Source: Straminergon stramineum (taxonomy: Eukaryota; Streptophyta; Bryopsida; Hypnales; Calliergonaceae). From it: a stretch of 64,000 bases of DNA. Made by a program: the position numbers and the translations under genes. This document shows, one piece after another, positions 40,836 to 55,050 of this stretch. The notes under the pieces were generated by a model that searched no databases, was not told the DNA's origin, and saw only the letters and a program-made list of their open reading frames with translations. Numbering within the stretch: the first letter of the stretch is position 1; each line of letters opens with the position of its first letter. The stretch is taken from positions 3,911,001 through 3,975,000 of the forward strand of contig OY987266.1 of the NCBI GenBank assembly GCA_963920665.1, written 5' to 3'.

Positions 40836-43024
40836 CTACTAGTAGTGCCCATCGAAGATTGAAAATTTTGGGACCTTTTTTCTCACTTGGAGGACCTTGG
40901 AGGAGGAAATTTGACCCTCCTATAGTCAAATGGATGTGCAATCCTATAAAAAGTTGTCATTGAAGTAGGTTGCCATCTTGTAGAAAGCAAGGAAATAGTG
41001 GAACAATGAATAAAATCAAGGCACAAATTCAAAGCCACAATGGTCATAGAAGTGACAACGATGGGTAAGAAGCTTCCATCAAAAATGATCATTGTTGAAA
41101 GTTAAAAATTTTCTTTCTCAAAAGAAGTCTTTGTCATGTACAATAGTTTTGTACAATTCTAAACAAACAACATTTGAAAGGTAATTATTACAAACATTAT
41201 CATACAATTCTTTCAATTTCCATCTCAACATAGACATCTTGTTAAATTTACACTAACAAATTCTCTAATTTTTCTATTTTATTGGATAGATGGATTTTAG
41301 TTCAAAAACCTTTGATTCATTTTGAATGAATATAAATTTTACTTCAATCTATGTCCAAGAGCAAAAGTTATGCCCTACAAAGCTCAAAATAGTCAAGCTT
41401 TGGCAGTAAGATAAATTCACAAAAACTTGAAATAATTTGGAAAAAATTATTTCTTATAGATTTATGTTTTGTGTATGTATGTTAAGATTGATTGATTGAT
41501 TTCAATTGGAGACAATAGTATTGTGAAAGTTATGTAACATTTTGTTTTGCACGCAATCATATCATTTTTTGTGAAAATAACTTATTGGATTTATTTTTTA
41601 CTTAGGGGACTCACTAATATGTAAAGTTTGTATACTAACTTTAGCACTTATGTACTATCTACAATGTTATTATTTTAGATAACAATAGGGTAACTTCATG
41701 GATAACTTATATTGGAAAAAAACCCAATCCCCCCTAGTTGTGGTCTTAAATGAATATAAATAAATATTATAGAAACCAATGGATTTATAATTAAAAGGAG
41801 AGTTTTTGAATTCCCTTTAGAATGGGGTATGTTTGTTTGAATTTTTATTTTTCCACTACATCTTAACATAAAAGAAAATAAATGCTAGCTTCCTAAACTA
41901 TGAATTCACTATTAAATTCAACGTATGCATTCCGGAAATATAGTGGCAATTTTATTACAATCACAAACCATTCGTCAATTAGCATTAAACTCAACATGTG
42001 AGCAATCAATGATTAAAACCTTGTACATTATATATGATATTAGCTCTAGCTCTCCTAATTTTGTTTTTGCTAAAAAAATTCTTAGCCTTGGATGTTGTTA
42101 AGCAACACTTTTGAATATAGTAGGTGCTATGTACTCTTAAAATTTGGAAAACAATACATGTTTTAGAATACCCTTTGTTTTTTTAGAATGCTATGAATGA
42201 ATGGCTTTGTTGATACCCTATGATAGAAGAAATAATTTTCAATTTTTTTCTTTATTATTTTATTGGGCCACTACACTTGAGACACAACTATTTTCTAGGT
42301 TGAATACATAGCAAGCTTTCCGAGATTTTTGAATTCAATTTTCACAATATTCATAAAAAAAATTACATAAGGTTTAGTGTGCTTGTTAAAGCAATTTTAC
42401 CATTGGAATTAGCAAGCTACTTCAAGTCCATCTTAAACTATTATCAATTTAGTTTCTCCTTCAACTTGGTATTCACTCCCATTAACAATATTCTGAAGAA
42501 TGGAAATGAAGTTGTTGTTTTTGAATTTTTTTTATAAATCTCAATTCCATTCTTTGATATAATTTTTTTTAATTCCATATCTATAGTGAAATTATAAATT
42601 AGGAGGATTCAAAGTCTTATAATCTAGTATATAAATGTGTAAAAAATCCTCATTTTTGTTACTTCAAATGCAAATATCTTCCAATCTACTTGGTCAAATT
42701 TTTTGAAATATCTTCCGCATAATTTCATACAAGCACAACATTGAATCATACCTATGCTTGGACATGAAAAAAAATAAAATGTTTAGAATTTTTTTTATTG
42801 ATTGGAGATTGATAATTTTGACTATTTTCATTTTGACAAAAAAAACTTTGGGAATTTAGGATATAGGAAATAAGGATGTGGGGGTATTTCTCTCTAAAAA
42901 TAATTATAAATAAAAATTGTAATCTTCACACAAATATGTTGAATATCTATTACATTGTATGATAATTTTAAACCATAAAATTTTCACCTATAAATTTTTT
43001 CCTTTAGTTGGGTGTCACTAGTAG
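40836..43024 (-). repeat. Dispersed repeat, copy 1 (inverted relative to copy 2)
   Basis: Matches copy 2 (45254-46853) in reverse orientation along its length. Paired landmarks include GATCATTGTTGAAAGTTA (41079) with its inverted counterpart near 46590, ACAATTCTTTCAATTTCCAT (41203) with one near 46466, CTTCAAGTCCATCTTAAA (42420) with one near 45824, and the end TAGTTGGGTGTCACTAGTAG (43005) with one near 45260. Minus-strand 41092-40883 is open (69 codons, starting MIIFDGSFLPIVV) and is matched by a damaged frame in copy 2, so this may be the remnant of an element protein. Confidence 0.7.
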
Positions 43025-44116
43025 TGGAGATAATAGTGGAGCACTAGTTTTTTTATTAGAATATAAAATAATAATTAAAAAAAAAATACAATTGTTGGTG
43101 AAGAGATACACAATTTTTTTGAATATCCAAAACAAATTTTAAATAAAATTGCACCTCAAAATAGCTTTTTAAATCTTAAAGGTGCAATTTATTTTTATTA
43201 TTTTATTTTATTAAAATAATGCAATTATTAGTGAAGGGATGCTCAAATTATTTGAAACAATAGTCATAATTACACTCATGTACCCTCATTTCATGGCTTT
43301 AATTGTGTGACATCATGATTCTATTGATTCCATGTCCATGTTGTGACTTCATTTCATGGTTTATTTGAAGGCTTCATTTTGTGACATTAGTTGTGTGACC
43401 TCAAATTTCCATGGCTAAATCATGGCTTTTTATCTCTTCAAACTTAGGGTCACTTCACGCTATGATGTAGAAGTGCACTAGGGTATCAAGAAGTTTTGGC
43501 CAAGACATGGTTATTGAGACAACTGATGGAATGTTGGAGAAGATGAAAGGACAAAAATTAATGCCATAAAAAGTCTTGATTGGTTAAGGACTACTTCACA
43601 AATTGAAATCCAATAGACAACTTCACCAAACCTTGCAATGTAGAAGAGAAATAAGTGAAGAGCCAACTAATGCTATTTGAAATAAAAAAAGCCTTCAGTT
43701 GCATAGTTGAGATATAATACAATGAAAAGACAATAAATGAAGTTGGATTTCTCTGGTGGCCAAGTTCCTTGTACAAGGGGTTGAGGCTACCCAAGAAATT
43801 TGACCTTAGGAGAGCTCCCCTTACAAAAAACTCTACCACATAGGCAACCATGTCATATTTTTTATCCACACTTGAAGTTCTCTACACGACAAGTCTTGGT
43901 TGTAGAGTAAATCCAATTTGGTGAAGAACAAAATTTCCTCCAATCATATTGCTCCATTTCCCTACAATTCTTGATTGGTACACTTCTCTTCTATAGTATA
44001 TATGAGTCCTTAGTGAATCCTATATTTGTCAATTCAATAATACATTATTGAAAAAAATAAGTTTACAATGTTATAAATATTCAACATTTTTTAATAAAAA
44101 AATAAGGCTTTGCTAC

Positions 44117-45240
44117 TGTCGCGCCCCTTAGTGACACTTACCACCTTAAGCTCACTTTCTAAACCCTTAACACCTTAGTGCCACTAAGGTTCACGCTCTC
44201 CTAACACTGCACATGCCACGCACCCACAATGTTAGGTTCCAACTCAAGTCACGGGGTTCCCCATTCCTCCGTGACTCCCAATCCTTTCCTTCCAATATTT
44301 AACTCCCACAAGACACCAGGCATGTCATTTGATGACATGGGGCGGAACTTCCATTGATGTCCAAGCACTCGGTGAGGCACTACTCCCACCGGTGCTAACC
44401 GCCCTTGAATGGGACCCAACTCCCCACTAGGCCCAACCCAACTCATTTCGGGACTCACTAATCGGGACTCACTAATCGGGACTCACTAATCGGGACTCAC
44501 TAATCGGGACTCACCAAACGGGACTCACACTATGGCCTAGTGTGGAGTGGGACACCACCCAACCGGTATCAAGGAGTGCACAAGCACTCCATGGTAACAC
44601 ACAAGTGGTGGTGACGCTCCAACACTAGCCTCACCACCCGGGACCACTTAGGCTCACCATGGCACCATCCGGGAGTGAGGAGGGAGACCACCCCTCCTCA
44701 TAGTACTCTCTGCGGGATTCGGCAGCCCCCCCCATACTAGAGGTCACCGGGAACCCCCAAGATGCACCCCATCTTGGAAGACCACCCATTTCTCCTGATT
44801 TGCGCTAGTTTGGGACTCCCGAACTTCCACCCGGCATAACTTTGCGGTCCGGGATCCAAATTGCACATGCGACCCCATTTTCGACATCTACGCGACGCGT
44901 AGATGCCGATGGACTACTCACTTGCTCCATTCGGACAAGTACTCGCAAAGATATCGCCCTCCAAAGATTCGGGACACCCCCAACTTTGAACGCTCATAAC
45001 TTTTGACTCGCAAGTCCAAATCACGCGTTCTTTGGACGGCTGGAAGCGTCTTCTCAAGACCTTCCCAAGAATGTATCACACGCCCCCAAATTCGTCCGGA
45101 TCAGAGCGCTACATCGCTCTGGTCGCTCGGGACTCCTAGTCCCCTTCACCTCATCTCTTGCAAGGCTTGGGGAGTCACCCCCAATGTCCCCCTTGCTCAC
45201 CAAGGTGGCACGGGCACGCCTTGTGATGAGGGTCGTGACA
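44117..45240. mobile_element. Solo LTR of an LTR retrotransposon
   Basis: A 1124-bp GC-rich island in AT-rich DNA. It begins TGTCGCGCCCC and ends GGGTCGTGACA, giving the 5'-TG...CA-3' ends and short inverted termini typical of LTRs. It is flanked by the 5-bp direct repeat GCTAC at 44112-44116 and 45241-45245. There is no internal retrotransposon domain, so it is a solo LTR left by recombination. Transcriptional orientation is not certain. Confidence 0.9.
44450..44533. repeat. 14-bp tandem repeat inside the solo LTR
   Basis: Four exact copies of GGGACTCACTAATC followed by two degenerate copies (GGGACTCACCAAAC, GGGACTCACACTAT). Confidence 0.95.
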
Positions 45241-45253
45241 GCTACTAATTGTG

Positions 45254-46026
45254 CTACTAATGACCCCCAACTGAAGGTTTCAATTTATAGTTGAAAATGT
45301 TATGGTTTAAAAATAATCGTGTATTGGGATTACTATAAAATTAACATTCAACGATTTTTTTGAAAAATTACAAATATTCAATCAATAATCAGTTTGGGAA
45401 AGAAAGACCTTCACATCCTAAATCCTTGAAGTCCCTTAGCCAATTTTTCATCCAAAAATACTCAAAATTGGCATTTCCAAAGCAATGAGAAAAATTTCTA
45501 AACAAATTTTTTGCACATCCAAATATAGGATCTTCTATTAGACTTGTAAGAAAATTTGTAAGCTTTGAATAGGTAGATAGAAGATATTTGCAATTAAATT
45601 AGTGAATCTTCTTTTTTTGCACCTTGCTACATTATATTATAAGACTTTGAATCGTCTTTAAAATTTTGTACTACAAATTTTGAAGTAAATGTCTTTTATT
45701 CTCAAGAATTTTGAAAATTTAAGAAAGAAATTCCAAGAGAAAAACTTGATTTCCATTCTTCAAAAATTATTTAGTGGAAGTAGATACTAGAAAGAAGGAA
45801 AAACTAAAGCAATAGTAGTTTTAAGATGGACTTGAAGTACACTAATCACAATGGTGAGATTGTCTTGGCAAGGAAACTAAAACCTTGTGTAATTTCTTTT
45901 TCTAATAATTGTAAAAATTGAGTTAAAAAATGGATCTAATATGTTATTTTTTCAAGAAGATATCATGACTACTTGCAAATGAAGCTATTCCATAAATTTC
46001 ACAATATTACTCCAAATAGAATGAAG

Positions 46027-46087
<61 letters not shown>

Positions 46088-46853
46088 AATTAAAACAGAC
46101 TCTATAAGAAATTTAAAAAATTGAAATTTACTTCAAGTTTTTGTGATTTTTTTGTTGTCCAAGCTTGATTATTTTGAGCTTTGAGGGGCATAATTTTTGG
46201 TCTTGGGAATAAATCTATGTATTATTTATATTTCCAAAAAATAATTGATTTTTCTATTTTCAAAAAAATTAGGTCAAAAATTGAGATCATAGAATTTTGA
46301 ATTGAACCTTCAATTGTCACCCAAGGAGACAATTGGGGCTTTAGAGTTTTGAGGTTAATAAAAATAGAATGAATCATAGATTTTTGAACAAACATCAATC
46401 CAACCAATAAAATATAAAGTGAGTAAATTTTTTAGTGTAAAAGTTACTAAGATGCCCGCATTGGGATGGAAATTGAAAGAATTGTATCATGACTTTTTCA
46501 ATAACTACCTTTTGAATGCTTCTATTTAGAATTGTGAAGAATCTACTATATATGATGTAGTTTTTTTGAAAAAATAAAATTTAACCTTCAACAATGATCA
46601 CTTCCAATAGAAGTTGCTTTATCTATCACTTGATCTATCATCACATATAATCAAATGACCTCCATAGCCATTGTAGCCTTGACTTTGTGCTTTGTTCATA
46701 TTTGTTGTTTGTTTTCCACAAGAAAGTGACCTATTTCAAAGGACACTCTTTCTAGATTCCTACATCCACATGGGGGCTGAATTTTGCTACCAAGGTCTTC
46801 CGAGCTAGAAACAAGTTGTTGGACTTTCAAACTTCAGTGGTCGTCACTAGTAA
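45254..46853 (+). repeat. Dispersed repeat, copy 2
   Basis: Reverse-orientation relative of 40836-43024. Homology appears to continue to the left of the solo LTR (about 44040-44116), which indicates that the LTR inserted into this copy. It contains a CT/AT microsatellite at 46031-46087. More fragmentary relatives occur at about 53460-55050. Confidence 0.7.
46031..46087. repeat. Compound (CT)n-(AT)n microsatellite
   Basis: About 38 bases of CT followed by about 19 of AT, inside copy 2 of the dispersed repeat. Confidence 0.95.
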
Positions 46854-48489
46854 CATGGTGAGCAAAGTAAACACCATTGAAATTTTTATAGCTTATAGAA
46901 GACATGTAATCACATCTTTGGCAAATAAATACAAAAATATCATTCATAAGTATTTGAAAAATGAAGTTTGAAAAAATAATTATAGACTTTGTCTTTTAGA
47001 ATTAAAAGTATCTAGACTTCAATTGAAATTGAAGTCTTAGCAACTATGGGCTTATTAATATGCTAAATTTTGAGGTACATGTTGACCAATAACTAAAGTT
47101 AGACCCTATATTTGTCAATAGACAACCTTCAAAGATATGGATCTTATAAATGCAAAGTAGACCCTCTCAGCTCTCTTATTTTTTCAAATCCAAATTCCAA
47201 TCCAAAATTTTATAGCCTTGATTTGATAAATTGAACCCCAAAGGTTTCCCTTGATTCTCTCAATTGCTTTTCAAGCTTCTTCAATTGAAAAGACACTAAA
47301 TTCTTTATAGATCTAAAACCCATGGTTACAAAATGGATCCTTTCAACTCTCATGTTTTTTCTTTTTAAATTCCACTTTTGTCTTGGTTTCATTTCACCAC
47401 TTTTGTCCTGACTTCATACCACCATTTTTGGCTTGACTTTATATGAAAATTTTGTCTTGGTGCTTTGAAAGCACCCCTTGGTCACAAAACAAACCTTTTT
47501 ATGTGTCCATACAAAAATCCCAAAGGTCTTAAAAAAATCAACTAAATCAATTCTGACCTAGATGTCTTCACTAAAATTATTAAAACATTAAAAAACTAAG
47601 AAGACAAAGGTAATGGGAGAATCATAGATGTAATCTTTGAGCATCCTCTCTTGCATTTCATGCCTATCTCTATCAATATTCGTGGCTTTTCTTGAATTGG
47701 ATCCACTTGCGAACCTAAGCAAAGGAAAATCATTTTCATTGCCTCACCTTAATCCCAACATGATTATGAAAAAAAATTCTCTAAGTTTCTCAATAAATAT
47801 CTTACAATTAGTGAATTTTCTCACCTTGAACTTTTAATGTAATATACTTCAATGAATCAGCTATATGATTTTACATTTGGATTAAAAAATTGAATTTTTT
47901 TTGGAGTTACCATATATAAGGTCTACTTGTCAATGTTTTCAAACTTGACCCTATATGTGTCAATTTTTATGTGTCAATGTTTTTCATATTTTGTAGTATG
48001 TCTTGATTTTATATTCCTTACCATGGTTCTCAAATTCGAAGCCATACTCTTGAAAACATACAAATAGGAAGTTTGCAATATGATATGGCATGTTATATTG
48101 TAGTTTTAAGGAAGAGGACCATGTGACCTTTTCAAATGTTGTAATGTATGGTTTAGATTAAATGTGTGAGGAAAGGTCTGGAGCTACTAGGGTACTCAAA
48201 GAAATCTCTAACATTCCAATTGATGTTTTGTATTACATCTAACACAATTATATCTAAAATAATGCAATTTCATCATTATTTTAGTTACAATTATGTTAAT
48301 CTTCATTATTTCCAACATCATTTTGTTAGATTTAACACAAAACATTAGCTAGAATATATAATATATGACTACTATATATTCTAGTGTTCCTACCATAGTA
48401 CTAAAGGGAAAAAAAATATGAGGTTAAGATTGGAGAGTAGGTGGACTTCATTGGGCCAAGTCAAGGGAGCATGGCAAGACTTTGAAGGG

Positions 48490-48631
48490 TCTTATGAACT
48501 TAGATTACCTCCACCCAAATGTATGAAGGACATTGGGTTTCCGAGTGGGAACATGCTCAGAGTGGGTGCCGGAGCTAGATTCAAAATTGGTGTTCCCCAA
48601 CTTACGGTGGAGATAATCTAAGTTCATAAGA
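48490..48631. repeat. Foldback with 26-nt arms
   Basis: TCTTATGAACTTAGATTACC (from 48490) pairs with the segment ending at 48631, with one mismatch in 26. The arms enclose about 90 nt. Confidence 0.8.
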
Positions 48632-48698
48632 TTTTAGTAAATCTAATGGAAAAGACCTATCACTAAGGTAGGCAACCCTAAATGATTCAATCAATGAA

Positions 48699-48865
48699 CC
48701 AATAGGTGCATTCTTCATTTCTACAATAACCTTAAAAGTAATCCATAGGCCACTTTTTATTATAAATTCCACTCCACAATTGACCTTGTAAAGAAGCTGT
48801 AGCCAAAAAAATGGTTGATATATGACTTTTTAGATCATTGTAGGAATGAAGAATGTACCTAATGG
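48699..48865. mobile_element. MITE-like inverted-repeat element
   Basis: CCAATAGGTGCATTCTTCAT near 48699 is mirrored by GAATGAAGAATGTACCTAAT near 48844, giving terminal inverted repeats of about 30 nt. A related single end (GTGCATTCTTCATTCCTACA) is at about 19967, suggesting a dispersed family. Confidence 0.6.
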
Positions 48866-49321
48866 TCCCAAAATCAAGCCATGTTTGAGTGTTTCTACAT
48901 TGCTTCCTCCACGGTTAAATAACTTAGCCTACGTGCCAGCAAGCTTTACAGCCAATTGGAGAGCCAATTGGAGCCCAAGCATTGATTTCTGAGTTGAAGC
49001 TTCGCGGCAGCCCCTCCCCCCCGCTACTCCGCCAGTACTGTACTGTACTGTAGCCTTTTCCCTTCCTCTGTCTGCAACCTCCAGGTCCTCGGCCCCCGCC
49101 CCCGCCCCCGCCGCCCGGTCCTCTCGGAGCCTGCTGCACGCTTTCCCAGGACGGACTTCCTTCCCTTGGCGCCGCACGCCTTCTTCCTCTTCTAATCTTC
49201 CTCGACTTCCTGTCTGTCTGTGCAGTCCTGCCCTCCTTGGCTCATCGCCAAGACAGTCCTCCCCCTCCCGCTGCCCGGTGGTTACGCTTCCTCCTCGTTG
49301 GTGGGAGTGCCGCCCGTCGCC

Positions 49322-52371
<3,050 letters not shown>

Positions 52372-53459
52372 TTTAGGCCTTCCCAATTCCCTAGCGAGTA
52401 TCTGTTACAAAATGTATCTACAGCTCATACGTATATTTACTCTTTCTCATCATCAAGAGAGTGAGTTTGCCTTTGATCTTCTATATTTTGGTGCAATGCA
52501 GTACTGGTGATATTCCGGTAGTAAGCATCTGTGGTTGATCTTACCCACAGTATTTTACTTAATTGGTAGCATCTTCTTCGGACATGAAGTTTTACTTCTG
52601 AGCCTACATACTGAGCTTTATCAGCCGAATATACTGAGCCTATATTGAGATATGGCAAGTGAGCTCAATATTGTGACGGAGTTGAGTTTCTGAATCTAGT
52701 TTGATTCTTAATTTTGGTTCTTTGTCTAAAATTGAATTTTCACTTGAAGGGCCCATTGGCACCCTAAACCACTTTTTGACAACTCGTCACTAATTTGACC
52801 CTAATGTAGGGTAGGTCAATGTGGAATTGGATTGAGCAGTGATGATTTTATGGATTCTATGAATACAATCCTGTGGTTTATGCATTTGGCAAAAGGTTCA
52901 TTCGCTGTTCTACAATCTTGAAGGATGCTTTTGGGATTATCATTGCAACATTTTATGGAATTAACAAAGCCACTCAATTGCATGTTGGATTTGTGAATGG
53001 GATTCTATAGGCATGCTGCATGATTCGCTAGTAGTTAATCAAGGAAGATGGGTGAGTAAATTGTGTCTTAATTTTTGAAGTCTGAGGTTCATTTTTTTGT
53101 CAAAATCCACTCAGAATTGTCATTTTTCAGTGTGAATAACAAAAGCTTTAAACATTTGGTTTCTTCGCATATCCAATTGCAAGATTTTGTACAATCTTGA
53201 AATTCTAGAAACTTTGATTGTATCTAATACTAAATTTAAGCATTTAAAGTGAAGAAAACAAGTCTTTTTGTTCCTAGCTTGACTAGATTACAAGGCTTTG
53301 AATCCTCTTAATATAATTTTTTGTACTAAATATTGCGAATTAAATTTTTTTAGTTAAAAAATTGAATTGAGAATTTGAGAAAAAAAAATCACCCATCTCC
53401 CATGATTATTATTCTTTAATCCTTAAAGTCCCACGAGTTACCTTGGGAGATTTTGGAAG
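52372..53459. other. 3' UTR of CCT and intergenic DNA with a coding-like relic
   Basis: Probable 3' UTR to about 52700. The frame 52846-53010 (plus strand) is open for 54 codons without a start Met and reads ...YNPVVYAFGKRF... and ...ATFYGINKATQLHVGFVNGI. It vaguely resembles the RNase H-like region of plant retroelements (G-x-TNN-x-AE pattern, degenerate here). I treat it as a possible relic only. Confidence 0.3.
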
Positions 53460-55050
53460 GTTCGGACAAGTACCTATGATCTCAATTTTTGGCAAATTTT
53501 TTTGAAACTTCTCTTCAAGATAGATAGCTTTCTCAAATAGGATTTTTATTTCAATCAATACCTCAGAGAAAATTTATTCCACAATAAATCCAAAATAGGT
53601 GAGGGTAGGTACCCAAAAATATCCACAAAAACTTGAAATAATTAAAAAATTAAATTTTTTTCTTGTAGATTATTTTTTAGTCTATGTGGAAGGATTTGAT
53701 TCCTTCCATTTGGATAACTAATTTGAAACTTATGAATCTTATTGTTTTGTGGGCAATCTTGGCAAGTTTTTGAAAAAAAACTTATTTTTCTACTTTAAAC
53801 ACTTATATCTTGTGATCTATACAATTGGTCAAAGTTTCTAAAATTTCTTCCTCACATTCTTGTACTAGTCTTGTAAGAGATCTTATGATTAAATGTGCAA
53901 TAAAAAATATTGAAAATTATTTTGCTCTCTACAATAGAAATGGCAATTTGAGTTTTGATGAAAAAAAGGCGTTGGAACTTTAGGGGTTAAAATTGTTATT
54001 TCAAAGGAGGTACAAGATAGAAAGAAAAATGAAATTGTTGATAGCTCTACGATGGGATTAGAACACATTAATCTCAACGATTCTAAGCCAATAAAATTTC
54101 TAAGATGGAATTGAAATACACTAATCTCAATGGTGAGATTGTTCTAGCAAGACATCTTAACTTTGAAAAACTTTTTTGTATAGAAAAATTGTAAAAATTC
54201 AGTTCAAAAACAAATCCTATAAGTAATTTTTTTAAAGGATTTTTTGATAGCCCAAAAAATAAGTTAGTCCAAACATACCAATTCCAAATGGAACGAATCA
54301 TTGTCAATAAAAATACAATCTCTGAAAAAAATTACTTTGTTTCAAGTTTTTGTGGGTTTTTTTTTGCTTGTTGAATTAAAATTTGGACTTTTTGTGCCAT
54401 AAGTTTTTTCTCCCACACACCAATTGAAATAAAAATGATGTTTCCAAAAAGCTAATGTGTTTTTCTATCCTTACAAAAGTTTCAAATAATCACAACAAAT
54501 ATTGAGATTATAGGGGCATGAATGAAATCCATTTTGTCCCTTAAGGAGACAATAGGACATTATGGGGTTAATTTCTTATAGATTATAATTTCTTTTATGT
54601 GAAAAGATTTGATTCATTCCGTTTGGATAAGTGATGTGAAAGTTATAAAGCTTCTTGTTTTGTGGGAAATTTTAGCACATTCTTGAAAAAATAATGTATT
54701 GTATACATTTTGTACTCAATTTCAACATTTTTTCAAAAACAATAGTTGCACATGGTTTAGTTTGCTTTCTAGAATCTCATCCTAGTCAAGCAAGGTGCAA
54801 AAGAAATTAAAATTATTTCAATATTTTGTAGATTTTCTTTTGCTACTTACCCTTGAATGTTTTGGACTTATTTTAGCTTAATTTTTGCTTCCAAGCAACA
54901 ATTGAATAAAACATATTTCCAAAATTTCATTAATTTTCATATAATGAAACAATTCCAAAAATACTTGCCAAAAATTGAAATCATAGATACATGCCCAAAC
55001 CTTCAAGAGTTATATGAGGGGACTCTTGAGACTTTAGAGGTTTAGGTAGG
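53460..55050. repeat. Fragmented relatives of the 40.8/45.3-kb dispersed repeat
   Basis: Stretches such as CACTAATCTCAATGGTGAGATTG (54118), TGAAATAATT after CACAAAAACT (53626) and AAGGAGACAATAGGACATTA (54541) match parts of copies 1 and 2, in overlapping and partly duplicated order. This suggests nested or rearranged insertions. Confidence 0.5.

Larger units (their letters stand above)
46854..49321. other. AT-rich intergenic DNA, two foldbacks, then the CCT promoter and leader
   Basis: 46854-48900 is AT-rich with no gene; it includes the foldbacks at 48490-48631 and 48699-48865. From about 48930 composition turns GC-rich (runs of CCCCCGCC near 49098, TACTGTACTGTACTG near 49032), consistent with a promoter and 5' UTR for the cytidylyltransferase gene. 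Confidence 0.4.

Noticed and set aside
45003..45248. 81-codon open frame within the solo LTR
   Set aside because: LTR sequence with no coding motif; open by GC composition.
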